A DNA stretch of 64,000 nt, from positions 2,653,001 to 2,717,000 of the forward strand of contig NC_015559.1 of the NCBI RefSeq assembly GCF_000214215.1, in the 5' to 3' direction. A program made the position numbers and the translations under genes. The DNA comes from Marinomonas posidonica IVIA-Po-181 (GTDB lineage Bacteria > Pseudomonadota > Gammaproteobacteria > Pseudomonadales > Marinomonadaceae). The stretch's first letter is position 1. The number at the start of each line of letters is the position of its first letter. The notes beneath the pieces are model-generated. The model was not told the DNA's origin. It ran no database searches and worked only from the letters and a program-made list of their open reading frames with translations. Below, one piece after another: positions 38,135-49,639 of the stretch.

Positions 38135-39286
38135 TTAAGCAACTCTAAGGGCTGTCACTGCGTTTTTAATGGTTTGAATCGCAAAATCCACCTCTTCTTC
38201 TGTGGAAAAACGCCCAACCGATAAACGCAATGAACTGTGAGCCAAATCTTCTGCCAAACCGATTGCTCGCAATACATACGAAGGCTCTAGACTGGCGGAC
38301 GTACAAGCCGATCCTGACGAGACCGCAATATCACTCAAGGACATTAGCAGAACTTCGCCATCCACATCCGCAAACCCCACATTAATCACCCCAGCGACAC
38401 GCTGCTCAGCATCACCATTTAAATGTACACCATCCATAGCAGACAAGCCTTGCCATAAGCGCTCTCGCAGACACTTAATACGCTCACAATCAACCGCCAT
38501 ATCAACTGCAGCAATACGAAACGCTTCTCCCATACCAACAATTTGATGTGTCGCTAACGTACCAGAACGCATACCCCGTTCATGACCGCCACCATGGATT
38601 TGTGCTTCCAGTTTCACTTTTGGTGAACGTCGAACAAACAAAGCCCCTATGCCTTTTGGCCCATACGTTTTATGGGCAGTTAATGACATCAGGTCGACAT
38701 TCATAACATTCACATCGATCGCAACCTTGCCTGTGGTTTGCGCCGCATCGACGTGCAAGAAAACCCCTTTCTCTCGAGTCAGCTTACCGATCGCCTGAAT
38801 ATCCGTTAACACACCTAACTCATTATTACCGTGCATAAGAGAAACCAGAATCGTGTCTTCTTTTAAGGCGGCTGTGACTTGCTCAGGCGAAATCACACCA
38901 TGGCGATCAGGCTGTAAATACGTTACCTCAAAACCTTCTTTTTCAAGTTGCTTACAAGGATCCAATACAGCCTTGTGCTCAATCATCGAAGTAATGATAT
39001 GACGACCTTTCTGACGATACGCATAGGCCACGCCTTTTAATGCAAGATTATTCGCCTCTGTTGCACCTGAGGTCCATACAATCTCACGCGCATCAGCATT
39101 GATCAGGCTCGCAACCTGCAATCTAGCTTCTTCAACAGCCTCTTCGGCTTTCCAGCCAAATAAATGCGAGCGCGAAGCAGGATTACCAAAATTACCATCT
39201 TGCGTCAGACAAGCCATCATTTTCTCAGCGACCCTTGGATCTACAGCTGTCGTCGCCGAATTATCTAAATACACAGGTATATTCAT
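38135..39286 (-). CDS. iscS: IscS-type cysteine desulfurase, short C-terminus
   Basis: 383 residues. Very close to Isc[35 protein letters not shown], the PLP lysine in [30 protein letters not shown], and the active-site loop [21 protein letters not shown]. It ends with [10 protein letters not shown] at about where E. coli IscS (404 residues) continues into its IscU-docking tail, so the last 20 or so residues are absent. Removes sulfur from cysteine as a persulfide. It follows sufE by 18 bases, with GGAGAAGAG before the ATG. No iscU, hscA/B or fdx lies in the window, so SufE may be the sulfur acceptor. Confidence 0.88.
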   Translation of the reverse strand: MNIPVYLDNSATTAVDPRVAEKMMACLTQDGNFGNPASRSHLFGWKAEEAVEEARLQVASLINADAREIVWTSGATEANNLALKGVAYAYRQKGRHIITSMIEHKAVLDPCKQLEKEGFEVTYLQPDRHGVISPEQVTAALKEDTILVSLMHGNNELGVLTDIQAIGKLTREKGVFLHVDAAQTTGKVAIDVNVMNVDLMSLTAHKTYGPKGIGALFVRRSPKVKLEAQIHGGGHERGMRSGTLATHQIVGMGEAFRIAAVDMAVDCERIKCLRERLWQGLSAMDGVHLNGDAEQRVAGVINVGFADVDGEVLLMSLSDIAVSSGSACTSASLEPSYVLRAIGLAEDLAHSSLRLSVGRFSTEEEVDFAIQTIKNAVTALRVA

Positions 39287-39304
39287 TTACTCTTCTCCAC
39301 CTGT

Positions 39305-39730
39305 TCAAGCTGCCGCTTGAGCAATCGTTTGGATGCGCGTCACAATTGATCGCAGTCCATTACCACGGGTTGGGCTCAAGTGACGCTCTAAATCCAACTC
39401 AGAGAAGTAATGAGCAATATCAAAATCAATGATTTCTTGCGGTGTTTTTCGATCAAATGCCGCTAACACTAATCCCAACAAACCACGAACAATAATGGCA
39501 TCACTGTCGACGGCAAAGGTCAGCACTTCTCCTTTTTCAGCATCTTGATCATTATCAGGCTGAATCCAAACACTGCTTTGACATCCCTTCACCAATCGCT
39601 CGGCCGTTCGCCATTGCTCATCAAATTCCGGTAGAGACCTCCCAAGATCAATGATGTATTTGTACTTATCTTCCCAGTCATCAAAGAAAGAAAGATCATC
39701 AACAATGTCGTCTGTGCTAGGTAAAGACAT
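39305..39730 (-). CDS. sufE: SufE family sulfur acceptor
   Basis: 141 residues. Typical LSFFDDWEDKYKYIIDLGRSLPEF, then LVKGCQSSVWIQPDND, in which the Cys accepts sulfur from a desulfurase, and the C-terminal IVRGLLGLVLAAFDRKTPQEI. SufE passes persulfide sulfur to SufB. It is transcribed together with the IscS-type gene and is separated from the main suf operon by a terminator. CsdE is a close relative and cannot be fully excluded. Confidence 0.9.
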   Translation of the reverse strand: MSLPSTDDIVDDLSFFDDWEDKYKYIIDLGRSLPEFDEQWRTAERLVKGCQSSVWIQPDNDQDAEKGEVLTFAVDSDAIIVRGLLGLVLAAFDRKTPQEIIDFDIAHYFSELDLERHLSPTRGNGLRSIVTRIQTIAQAAA

Positions 39731-39772
39731 AAATCCTCTCTGTTCATAACCCCGAAGAAGTGGGGCTTACTA

Positions 39773-39810
39773 AAAAACAAAACGACCTTAATGATACCAT
39801 TAAAGTCGTT
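39773..39810 (-). terminator. Terminator of the suf operon
   Basis: On the minus strand AACGACTTTAATG, loop GTAT, CATTAAGGTCGTT, then a T-rich stretch. A long stem with one wobble, about 50 bases beyond the sufT stop. It separates the operon from sufE. Confidence 0.8.
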
Positions 39811-39862
39811 CTAATTTGTGTCAGTCATTAAGACCTAGTAAGGCAAACAGCACTCACTCTTA

Positions 39863-40393
39863 CTAAAAAAACAACCCAGCTTCCAACTGAGCCTCTTCGC
39901 TCATCATATCGCGAGACCAAGGAGGATCAAACACTAAGTCAACCTTCACTTCTTGGACATTTGGTACCTTTTCAACACGATATTTAACATCACTAACCAA
40001 TACCGGTCCCATACCACAACCTGGCGCCGTGAGCGTCATGTTAATCGACACAGACTTATTCAACTGATCCAATGCCACATCATAGACTAGACCAAGTGAC
40101 ACTAAACTAATCGGGATTTCTGGATCATACACTGTCTCCAGCGCCTGCCAAACCTGCTCTTCACTGATGTCTGACGAACCTAAATCTTCAAACTCTAATA
40201 CATCGGCTTGCTGACCAATCGCTTCGGCATCCGTACCATCAATGCGTAGCATATTGCCCTGCCACGTCACCGTATAATTACCACCTAAACTCTGATTAAT
40301 GGTAATAAATTGGCCTTCAGGAATGACTGTCGGTTCACCACTCGGTACCCGACGAGCAGGACAATCCCGCTGTGTTACAACCATTTTTTGCAT
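39863..40393 (-). CDS. sufT: Putative Fe-S assembly protein SufT
   Basis: 176 residues. The C-terminal MIP18/DUF59 domain is clear: VWQALETVYDPEIPISLVSLGLVYDV, MTLTAPGCGMGPVLVSDV with the conserved Cys, and VDLVFDPPWSRDMMSEEAQLEAG. The N-terminal 75 residues are a SufT-specific extension. SufT takes part in maturation of Fe-S proteins, mainly in organisms that depend on SUF. Last gene of the suf operon, six bases after sufA. ATG at 40393; the ATG at 40384 is also possible. Confidence 0.9.
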   Translation of the reverse strand: MQKMVVTQRDCPARRVPSGEPTVIPEGQFITINQSLGGNYTVTWQGNMLRIDGTDAEAIGQQADVLEFEDLGSSDISEEQVWQALETVYDPEIPISLVSLGLVYDVALDQLNKSVSINMTLTAPGCGMGPVLVSDVKYRVEKVPNVQEVKVDLVFDPPWSRDMMSEEAQLEAGLFF

Positions 40394-40398
40394 GAAAC

Positions 40399-40749
40399 TT
40401 AACTCACACTAAAGCTTTCGCCACAGCCACATTCCGCTACAACGTTAGGGTTATTAAATTTCACCACCTGATTAACACCCTCTCGAACCAAATCGATCTC
40501 GGTACCACTCAACATAGCCATGGATTCAGCATCGACCGCCAGAGTCACGTCACCAAATGACATGACAGTATCTTGCGCCTCTGCTTTGTCAACAATATCC
40601 AAAACATAAGCAAACCCGGTACAACCACTTTCTTTAGTACTTAAGCGAATTAAATTGCCTGATAAAACAGCCAATTTCGCCGCAAAATACTTTTCAGCGG
40701 CCGCGGTCAAAGAAACACGAGAACCTGGGTCAAATGTAGTCACTGTCAT
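40399..40749 (-). CDS. sufA: A-type Fe-S carrier SufA
   Basis: 116 residues. HesB/IscA fold with the three cluster cysteines in KESGCTGFAY and the C-terminal CGCGESFSV. It carries or transfers Fe-S clusters assembled on SufBCD. Start ATG at 40749 with GGAGG. Located between sufS and sufT. ErpA is a close relative, but operon position favours SufA. Confidence 0.9.
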   Translation of the reverse strand: MTVTTFDPGSRVSLTAAAEKYFAAKLAVLSGNLIRLSTKESGCTGFAYVLDIVDKAEAQDTVMSFGDVTLAVDAESMAMLSGTEIDLVREGVNQVVKFNNPNVVAECGCGESFSVS

Positions 40750-40757
40750 AAAACCTC

Positions 40758-41975
40758 CTACACCAACATGCTGCGCACTTTCTTCAATGCAGCAAATAAA
40801 GCATCTACTTCCTCTAACGTATTGTAAATCGCAAACGAAGCACGTGCCGTACCAGGAACATTAAAACGCGCCATTAAAGGCTGAGCGCAATGGTCCCCAG
40901 TTCGAACGGCAATACCTTGGCGATCTAATAAAAAACCAATGTCTGCCGGATGACCTTGGTCCATCACAAAGCTTAATACACCAATCTTATTCTTAGCTCG
41001 ACCGATCACCGTCAAACCGTCAAATTCATCCGCCAGTTTCGTTGCATGAGCCAACAAAGCCTTTTCATGCGCCGCCACAGCTTCTTGATCCAATGCGGAA
41101 AACCAACGAATCGCTTCGCCCATAGCAATGACATCCGCCACATTCGGTGTGCCTGCCTCAAAACGATAAGGCAACACATTCCAAGTAGCGTCTTGCAGCG
41201 TCACAGTGGAAATCATTTCCCCTCCCGTTCGCCACACAGGCCAATCTGCTAAGACAGCCTCTCGCCCCCACAACACACCAACCCCCATAGGGCCGTATAG
41301 TTTATGAGCCGAGAAAGCATAAAAATCACAACCAATGTCTTGTACATCCGCCCAGCCATGCGCGGCACCTTGAGCACCATCAATTAACACCAAAGCCCCA
41401 ACAGCTTTTGCCTTCGCCGTCATCTCTTTGACTGGATTAATGGTACCCAGCGCATTGGAAACATGAGGTATGGCGACAAACTTAGTACGTTCATTTAGCA
41501 GAGCTTGATACGCCACCAAATCCAACTCACCATCGTCGGTGACAGGCACCGTTTTAAAGGTTGCCCCAGACGTTTTGCAAGCTTGCTGCCAAGTCACCAA
41601 ATTCGCATGATGATCCATCCCTGTTGCAATGACTTCATCACCCGGTTGCAACAAAGCCGATAACCCGTTGGCAACGATGTTAATGCCTTCCGTCGTCCCT
41701 GTTGTCCAGATGACCTCTTCACGCTTAGGGGCATTCAAAAACGCTTTAACAATGTCGCGAGCGTTCTCAAAATGGCGAGTGGCTTCATCCGCCAAACGGT
41801 GAGCACCACGATGAACATTGGCATTGCACCTAGTGTAATAGTCAACCAGTGCATCAATAACACATTGTGGCTTTTGGGTCGTCGCTGCGTTATCAAGGTA
41901 CACTAAAGGGTTACCGTCGATTTCACGCTTTAAAATCGGAAACTCGTCACGAATGGCGGAAACATCAAAACTCAT
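40758..41975 (-). CDS. sufS: Cysteine desulfurase SufS
   Basis: 405 residues. Type II desulfurase: EFPILKREIDGNPLVYLDNAATTQKP, PLP lysine in FYAFSAHKLYGPMGVGVLWG, and the active-site loop RTGDHCAQPLMARFNVPGTARASFA. It supplies sulfur to the SufBCD scaffold, normally through SufE, which is encoded separately at 39.3 kb. Between sufD and sufA with 8-12-base gaps. Confidence 0.96.
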   Translation of the reverse strand: MSFDVSAIRDEFPILKREIDGNPLVYLDNAATTQKPQCVIDALVDYYTRCNANVHRGAHRLADEATRHFENARDIVKAFLNAPKREEVIWTTGTTEGINIVANGLSALLQPGDEVIATGMDHHANLVTWQQACKTSGATFKTVPVTDDGELDLVAYQALLNERTKFVAIPHVSNALGTINPVKEMTAKAKAVGALVLIDGAQGAAHGWADVQDIGCDFYAFSAHKLYGPMGVGVLWGREAVLADWPVWRTGGEMISTVTLQDATWNVLPYRFEAGTPNVADVIAMGEAIRWFSALDQEAVAAHEKALLAHATKLADEFDGLTVIGRAKNKIGVLSFVMDQGHPADIGFLLDRQGIAVRTGDHCAQPLMARFNVPGTARASFAIYNTLEEVDALFAALKKVRSMLV

Positions 41976-41987
41976 TCTATTCCTCGC

Positions 41988-43247
41988 TTACTTCACTTCC
42001 ATCTGCGCAAAGCGCTCACGGATAATAGGACGAACCCATTCAGCTAACGCTTCATTTGGCATCAAATCGATCAATTCATTAATGAAACCAAAGTTCAGCA
42101 TTACTTGCGCTTTTGACTTACTAATGCCACGCGTCTCTAAATAATAGAGCGCCTGTTTATCGATTTCAGCGATGGTCGCACCGTGGGCACAACGGACATC
42201 GTCAGCGTATATTTCCAATTCAGGCTTAGTATTGATTTCCGCTTTATTCGACATTAACAAATTGCGATTATTCAATTCAGCTAAGGTTTTCTGCGCGTCA
42301 CGGTGAATATGAATTCGGCCGTTAAACACAGCACGCGCTCGATCCGCCACAATACCACGCACATTCTCTTCCGTTGTGCCGTTTGGCATCGCATGCTCAA
42401 CCGTAGCATGCAAATCAAATAACTCTTTACCATCCAGCAAATACATAGCATTCAGCTTGGCATCGGCAAATTCACCAGCGTGAATAATATCCGTATCCAA
42501 ACGAGACAACTCGCTGCCAAAGCCAACAATTGTGCTGTGCATTTTTGACTTATCGCTCAGCTGAAAGTGACTACCACCAATCGTTAAATTCGACCCTGTT
42601 TGCAATGCAAAACGATAATGTTCTAGAGAAGCGTCTGCCGCCACATCGTATTCAACAAATGCTGTGCTAAGACTGTCACCCTGCGACTGAACATCTTCAA
42701 TCACGGCTAACTGAGCCCCTTTCTCTAAACGCACTAAAACACGGGTATGAGATTCAGCCCCGGCACTTAACAAAGAACTGATTCGCAATGGCTCAGCAAT
42801 CTTGATGCTTTCTGCCACAGTAACCAATAACACGTCACTAGCTAACACATCATTCACTAAACCGAACAGATGACGCTCAGGCTTAACGTTTGAAAAAGAA
42901 CGCAAGGCTTCTGCTTGCTGCTGAGAAGACAAATCTTGACCAAGCTGAACCGTTAAACCTGTTGGCAAGGTTTTAGTAGATTGCAATGCATCAAACTGAC
43001 CGTTCACAAACACCAACTCAATTGCTGAAACATTCGGAATGGCTACAGGTGTTAAACCAGACACACGATCTAATGCTTTCGCCGAACTCCGTTCAACCGC
43101 CTTTAGAGGGGTATAGCGCCAAGCTTCTGTTTTACGCGTTGGCCATTGAGTATTCGCCAAAATATCAAGCGCTTGAGCACGCTTTGGCGCCAACCAATCT
43201 TGATTTTCTTGCCCTCGAGCGATGGCACTTTCTAACCATTCACTCAT
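41988..43247 (-). CDS. sufD: Fe-S cluster assembly protein SufD
   Basis: 419 residues. Beta-helix protein with the family's C-terminal block CAHGATIAEIDKQALYYLETRGISKSKAQ and IHIHRDAQKTLAELNNRNLLMSNKAEINTKPELEIYADD. It partners SufB and SufC in the scaffold. Four bases separate its start from the sufC stop. Confidence 0.96.
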   Translation of the reverse strand: MSEWLESAIARGQENQDWLAPKRAQALDILANTQWPTRKTEAWRYTPLKAVERSSAKALDRVSGLTPVAIPNVSAIELVFVNGQFDALQSTKTLPTGLTVQLGQDLSSQQQAEALRSFSNVKPERHLFGLVNDVLASDVLLVTVAESIKIAEPLRISSLLSAGAESHTRVLVRLEKGAQLAVIEDVQSQGDSLSTAFVEYDVAADASLEHYRFALQTGSNLTIGGSHFQLSDKSKMHSTIVGFGSELSRLDTDIIHAGEFADAKLNAMYLLDGKELFDLHATVEHAMPNGTTEENVRGIVADRARAVFNGRIHIHRDAQKTLAELNNRNLLMSNKAEINTKPELEIYADDVRCAHGATIAEIDKQALYYLETRGISKSKAQVMLNFGFINELIDLMPNEALAEWVRPIIRERFAQMEVK

Positions 43248-43250
43248 GCG

Positions 43251-44027
43251 TTACCCCTCTAACTCATCTTCAGCTGGTTCTGTTTGCAACCAAGCATAAC
43301 CTTGCGCTTCCAATTCATGAGCCAAAGAAGCATCCCCACTTTTGACAATTTTGCCGTCTGACAAAACATGTACAAAGTCAGGTTTAATGTAATCTAACAA
43401 GCGCTGATAGTGAGTCACAACGATGAAACTACGATCCGCTGAACGCTGACTATTTACACCTTCTGCGACCACTTGCAAAGCATCAATATCCAAACCTGAG
43501 TCGGTTTCATCCAAGATGCAAAGCTTCGGTTTAAGCAACAACATCTGCATTAGCTCGTTACGCTTTTTCTCACCACCAGAGAAACCTTCATTGACGCCAC
43601 GCTTAAGGAATGACACTGGCAAATTGACCTGTTTACATGCGGCCTTTGCTTCTTTCAAAAAGTCAGCCGATGTAATAGCGTCTTCACCACGCGCTTCACG
43701 CTGAGCGTCAACCGCCGCCTTTAGGAACTCAAGATTGCTGACGCCTGGAATTTCAACAGGATATTGGAATGCCAAAAACAAACCAGCACGAGCACGCTCT
43801 TCTGTTTCCATGTCAAGTAGGTCTTCACCACCCAATGTCACACTGCCGCTTTCAACAGAATAACCATCACGTCCAGATAACACATAACCCATGGTACTTT
43901 TACCAGCGCCATTTGGCCCCATGATGGCATGCACTTCACCAGGCTTAACCTCAAGGTTAAGACCTTTAATAATGTTCTTTTCTTCCACGCTGGCGTGTAA
44001 ATCTTTAATCGTCAATAAATTCGACAT
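43251..44027 (-). CDS. sufC: Fe-S assembly ATPase SufC
   Basis: 258 residues from the ATG at 44027 with AAGGA; a TTG at 44036 is the longer option. ABC ATPase: Walker A GPNGAGKSTM, signature FSGGEKKRNE, Walker B LCILDETDSGLD. SufC drives cluster assembly on SufBD. Between sufB and sufD. Confidence 0.97.
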   Translation of the reverse strand: MSNLLTIKDLHASVEEKNIIKGLNLEVKPGEVHAIMGPNGAGKSTMGYVLSGRDGYSVESGSVTLGGEDLLDMETEERARAGLFLAFQYPVEIPGVSNLEFLKAAVDAQREARGEDAITSADFLKEAKAACKQVNLPVSFLKRGVNEGFSGGEKKRNELMQMLLLKPKLCILDETDSGLDIDALQVVAEGVNSQRSADRSFIVVTHYQRLLDYIKPDFVHVLSDGKIVKSGDASLAHELEAQGYAWLQTEPAEDELEG

Positions 44028-44040
44028 GCTAAACAATTCC

Positions 44041-45492
44041 TTAACCTACAGAGCCTTCAAGGCTAATTTCTAGTAACTTGCCTGCTTCTACAGCAAATTC
44101 CATCGGTAATTCTTTAAAAACTTCTTTACAAAAGCCGTTGACGATCATAGAGACCGCTTTTTCTGGATCCAGACCACGTTGCTGACATAAGAACATTTGC
44201 TCGTCACTGACCTTCGAGGTCGTCGCTTCATGTTCGACAATGGCAGAAGGGTTTCGACTTTCAACATAAGGGAAGGTATGGGCACCACATTGATCGCCGA
44301 TCAGCAAAGAATCACATTGAGTAAAGTTACGCGCGCCTTCCGCACCTGGATTCATTCGAACCAATCCACGATAGCTGTTATTACTCTTACCGGCTGAAAT
44401 GCCTTTCGAAATAATGGTCGACTTGGTGTTTTTTCCAAGATGGATCATTTTAGTACCGGTATCCGCTTGCTGACGACCTCGAGTCAAGGCAACCGAATAA
44501 AATTCGCCAATACTGTTATCCCCTTTCAATACGCAACTAGGGTACTTCCAAGTCACGGCAGAACCAGTTTCAACTTGCGTCCAAGAGATCTTGGCATTGG
44601 TATGACAAACACCACGCTTGGTCACAAAGTTGTAAATACCACCTTTGCCTTCTTCATCACCTGGGTACCAGTTCTGAACGGTAGAGTATTTAATTTCTGC
44701 GTCGTCCAACGCAATCAACTCAACGACAGCCGCATGCAACTGATTTTCATCTCGTTGTGGCGCCGTACAACCCTCTAGATAACTAACATGGCTACCTTCG
44801 TCCGCGATGATCAAGGTACGTTCAAACTGACCAGTATTTTGCTCATTGATACGGAAGTAAGTAGACAGTTCCATTGGGCAACGAGTGCCTTTGGGAATGT
44901 AAACAAACGAACCATCCGTAAACACAGCACAGTTAAGCGCCGCGTAATAGTTGTCTTTCTTAGGCACCACACTGCCGAGGTATTTTTTAACTAGATCAGG
45001 GTGCTTGTGAATGGCTTCCGAAATCGGACAAAAAATCACACCCGCTTCTTCGAGCTTTTCCCGGAAAGTCGTGACAACAGAGACAGAGTCAAATACCGCA
45101 TCAACCGCAATACCAGCCAACATTTGCTGCTCAATCAAGGGGATGCCAAGCTTTTCATAAGTTCGCAAGAGCTCTGGGTCCACCTCATCTAAAGACTTAG
45201 GTTTGTCTTTCATGCTTTTTGGCGCGGAATAATACGAGATCGCCTGAAAATCAATTTTTGGGTAATCTACTAATGCCCAATCCGGCTCATCCATTTTTAG
45301 CCAATCACGAAAAGCACTTAAACGCCATTCGAGCATCCATTCAGGTTCACCTTTCATTTGTGAAATACGACGAATGACATCTTCATCTAATCCCGGCGTA
45401 AATGTTTCCGATTCAACATCAGACACAAAACCCGCTTCGTATTCCCGTGCCAGCGCCTTATCTATCTGCTCTGTCATATAAAACTCACTCAT
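44041..45492 (-). CDS. sufB: Fe-S cluster assembly protein SufB
   Basis: 483 residues. Recognised by [50 protein letters not shown], and the C-terminal [27 protein letters not shown]. SufB is the main scaffold that accepts sulfur and iron. Start ATG at 45492; a second in-frame ATG five codons later is possible. First structural gene after the regulator. Confidence 0.97.
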   Translation of the reverse strand: MSEFYMTEQIDKALAREYEAGFVSDVESETFTPGLDEDVIRRISQMKGEPEWMLEWRLSAFRDWLKMDEPDWALVDYPKIDFQAISYYSAPKSMKDKPKSLDEVDPELLRTYEKLGIPLIEQQMLAGIAVDAVFDSVSVVTTFREKLEEAGVIFCPISEAIHKHPDLVKKYLGSVVPKKDNYYAALNCAVFTDGSFVYIPKGTRCPMELSTYFRINEQNTGQFERTLIIADEGSHVSYLEGCTAPQRDENQLHAAVVELIALDDAEIKYSTVQNWYPGDEEGKGGIYNFVTKRGVCHTNAKISWTQVETGSAVTWKYPSCVLKGDNSIGEFYSVALTRGRQQADTGTKMIHLGKNTKSTIISKGISAGKSNNSYRGLVRMNPGAEGARNFTQCDSLLIGDQCGAHTFPYVESRNPSAIVEHEATTSKVSDEQMFLCQQRGLDPEKAVSMIVNGFCKEVFKELPMEFAVEAGKLLEISLEGSVG

Positions 45493-45551
45493 TTTTGGAA
45501 CCGACTAAGGGGATATATTCCCAAGAAGGCTCCACATCATTAATTGATTAT

Positions 45552-46040
45552 CTAGTCGAGAATAGCCGCACTAATTTTGCTGCTATCAAAGCCGAGCGTT
45601 CGACTTTCTAGCTTCTGCCGCTCCGCTACCTGGCGCACATCCTTTCGGCACACCAATTGCTCTAAACTAATTTGACTTAAAAAGTCATGTATTTGATCAC
45701 TCAAGTCACACCACAAGTGATGGGTTAAACAGGTATTACCACTCTGGCAGTCACTGCGCCCTTTACAGCCTGTCGCATCAACTGACTCATTCACCGCATC
45801 CACAATTTGTGCAACGTAAATATCATTATTAGAACGACTCAAGCGATAACCGCCGCCGGGGCCGCGCACACTGATAACCAAAGCCTTCTTACGAAGCTTG
45901 GAAAACAATTGCTCAAGATAGGAAAGGGAAATCCCCTGTCGCTCAGAAATATCCGACAAGGAAACAGGCCCTTGGCTCGAATGTAATGCCAGATCCAGCA
46001 TGGCAGTTACTGCATAGCGACCTTTTGTTGTAAGACGCAT
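45552..46040 (-). CDS. iscR: Rrf2 family regulator IscR
   Basis: 162 residues, the same length as E. coli IscR. Winged [23 protein letters not shown] and the [2Fe-2S] ligand set in [19 protein letters not shown] (three Cys and His in IscR spacing). IscR senses Fe-S demand and represses or activates isc/suf genes. Here it heads the SUF rather than ISC genes; the upstream DNA has two IscR-like sites. Confidence 0.94.
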   Translation of the reverse strand: MRLTTKGRYAVTAMLDLALHSSQGPVSLSDISERQGISLSYLEQLFSKLRKKALVISVRGPGGGYRLSRSNNDIYVAQIVDAVNESVDATGCKGRSDCQSGNTCLTHHLWCDLSDQIHDFLSQISLEQLVCRKDVRQVAERQKLESRTLGFDSSKISAAILD

Positions 46041-46079
46041 AAGCTATCCAATTAATACTTTCTGTAAGCCTAAATAATA

Positions 46080-46133
46080 CACAAAACCTAGTGTTTTGAT
46101 CAAGTATTTACCTGACTAAAATACTAGGTTATT
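46080..46133. promoter_or_regulatory. Two adjacent IscR type 1-like sites upstream of iscR
   Basis: One site on the plus strand reads ACCTAGTGTTTTGATCAAGT (from about 46086). A second on the minus strand reads ACCTAGTATTTTAGTCAGGT (from about 46129 downwards). Both resemble the E. coli type 1 motif (CCGACT-like arm, A/T-rich centre, AGTCGG-like arm). They lie 40-95 bases before the iscR start and suggest negative autoregulation. Confidence 0.65.
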
Positions 46134-46304
46134 CGTCAGCCAACCAAATTTCCGTGCGCATTTTACGTGGACTAGCATAAAAACTAAACCGAAGAATGCG
46201 TTTTGCACAAAAATTCATCTCTAAACTGCCGCATAAAAAGCCTCCTAAATCCCCAAAAATCGCATAGAATAAAAAGAAATCCATTCACCGATAGAAGAGT
46301 CATT

Positions 46305-46817
46305 ATGAAAGACAAAAACGACAATTCATCAGACAACGCTGGGCAGAAGCCCAAAAGCGTACTCGTGCCATTTCTTCTTTGCTTTCTCCTCAGCGTAGGC
46401 GCCTCTGGTGGCGTCAGTTTCTTCCTCGTCAGTTCCGCTAAGGATGACCCAGTGCTAGACAGCACGTTAAGTAAGTACGATGCTCGCATCACTGACGTGC
46501 AAAATGCTCAAAAAAAATACAGCATTCAAATTGATAAAATTGAAAAGGACAGCGATGAGCTCAAGCTATACCTTCGGCACAGTAGTGCCACCGCGCTGAA
46601 AAACATCCTGATCAACCAAGAAGAAAACATTCAGTCTTATCTGAAAGTAATGAAATCGGCCATCAATGACCTATCCAGAATCACGCCAGACAGTGCGGAT
46701 TGGAATAGCCAATATCAATATAGAATGGATCTGGCATTGAAAAGCAGCCTTGAAAGAGAAGACCTGTTAAGGCTTTTGAAAACCGGTGAGCCTATCGAAA
46801 AAGCCTCACAAGAGTGA
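46305..46817 (+). CDS. Unknown single-pass inner membrane protein with periplasmic coiled coil
   Basis: 170 residues from the ATG at 46305; upstream in-frame codons lack a site. A charged cytoplasmic N-terminus (KDKNDNSSDNAGQKPKS) is followed by one membrane segment (VLVPFLLCFLLSVGASGGVSFFLV), then a helical stretch about residues 55-100 with coiled-coil character (VQNAQKKYSIQIDKIEKDSDELKLYL). No family recognised. It is divergent from the iscR operon. Its TGA stop lies inside the stem of the following terminator. Confidence 0.65.
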   Translation: MKDKNDNSSDNAGQKPKSVLVPFLLCFLLSVGASGGVSFFLVSSAKDDPVLDSTLSKYDARITDVQNAQKKYSIQIDKIEKDSDELKLYLRHSSATALKNILINQEENIQSYLKVMKSAINDLSRITPDSADWNSQYQYRMDLALKSSLEREDLLRLLKTGEPIEKASQE

Positions 46818-46825
46818 GGCTTTTT
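46798..46825. terminator. Terminator overlapping the 3' end of the 46.3-kb gene
   Basis: AAAAGCCTCAC, loop AAGA, GTGAGGCTTTTT. The 12-base stem includes the last codons and the stop. The A and T runs on either side would permit bidirectional action, also for fadH. Confidence 0.85.
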
Positions 46826-46868
46826 ATGGTCATCAATTACTATCATCCCTCCGCGAGAACAAGCTTAT

Positions 46869-48914
<2,046 letters not shown>

Positions 48915-48950
48915 TTAAACGTTAACCATTGCAGCTGCCCGATCGCAATG

Positions 48951-48990
48951 TTGACACTGTCAAGATAAGTTTTCATTTTGACATTGTCAA
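48951..48990. promoter_or_regulatory. Paired palindromic operators TTGACA-N-TGTCAA
   Basis: Two copies of the 13-base palindrome, TTGACACTGTCAA at 48951-48963 and TTGACATTGTCAA at 48978-48990, 27 bases apart centre to centre. They lie between fadH and the divergent TetR gene, the expected place for its binding sites. Confidence 0.75.
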
Positions 48991-49013
48991 GTTAGCCAGA
49001 TAATAATCACCAC

Positions 49014-49613
49014 ATGACAAACTCAAAAAAATATCATCATGGTGATCTCACCAAGTCGTTACTTGATTCCGCTTCCAACTTAATCAAAGAGCATGGAGTC
49101 GAAAGTTTAAGCATGCGCAAACTAGCCGACGTTGTTGGCGTATCACGCACTGCCCCCTACCACCACTTTAAAGATAAAAATGCACTCTTGTGCGCCTTAG
49201 CGGAAAAAGGTTTTTACGAACAGGAAGAACTGCTTTGTCAGTTGCTCAAAAAAACGCTGCCAACAGCAGACCTGTTTAAACAGTATGTACACCTTTACTT
49301 AGAATACGCACAACAACACAGTGAAACTTACGATCTCATGTATGGACGGGTCATCTGGAAAGCTGGCACCCCAACAGAAAGCTTAGTCGCCGCCTCGCGA
49401 CAAACCTTTAAAACCTGGATTGATTGGGTTGAGAAATTACAACAGGAAAACATCTTACCTGCCGACAATAGCGCTTTAAGAATTGGTCAAACGACCTGGG
49501 CCAGCCTACATGGATTGGCGAGATTCTACCTAGATGGGATTTACTTAGACAAACAAGATTTAAGCGGCATGGTTGATCAAATGATCAAAAACCTATGCCG
49601 CTCAATTCAATGA
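49014..49613 (+). CDS. TetR/AcrR family regulator, probable fadH regulator
   Basis: 199 residues. HTH: KYHHGDLTKSLLDSASNLIKEHG, then MRKLADVVGVSRTAPYHHFKDKNALLCALAEKGF. The C-terminal ligand domain is of the TetR_C_33/WHG-like type by its length and ARFYLDGIYLDKQDL; this is not certain. It probably represses fadH and itself from the TTGACA-N-TGTCAA pair, perhaps released by acyl-CoA. The operator differs from those of PsrA and FadR as I know them. Confidence 0.88.
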   Translation: MTNSKKYHHGDLTKSLLDSASNLIKEHGVESLSMRKLADVVGVSRTAPYHHFKDKNALLCALAEKGFYEQEELLCQLLKKTLPTADLFKQYVHLYLEYAQQHSETYDLMYGRVIWKAGTPTESLVAASRQTFKTWIDWVEKLQQENILPADNSALRIGQTTWASLHGLARFYLDGIYLDKQDLSGMVDQMIKNLCRSIQ

Positions 49614-49639
49614 GCCCCTTATTCACTTCGGGGCATCAC

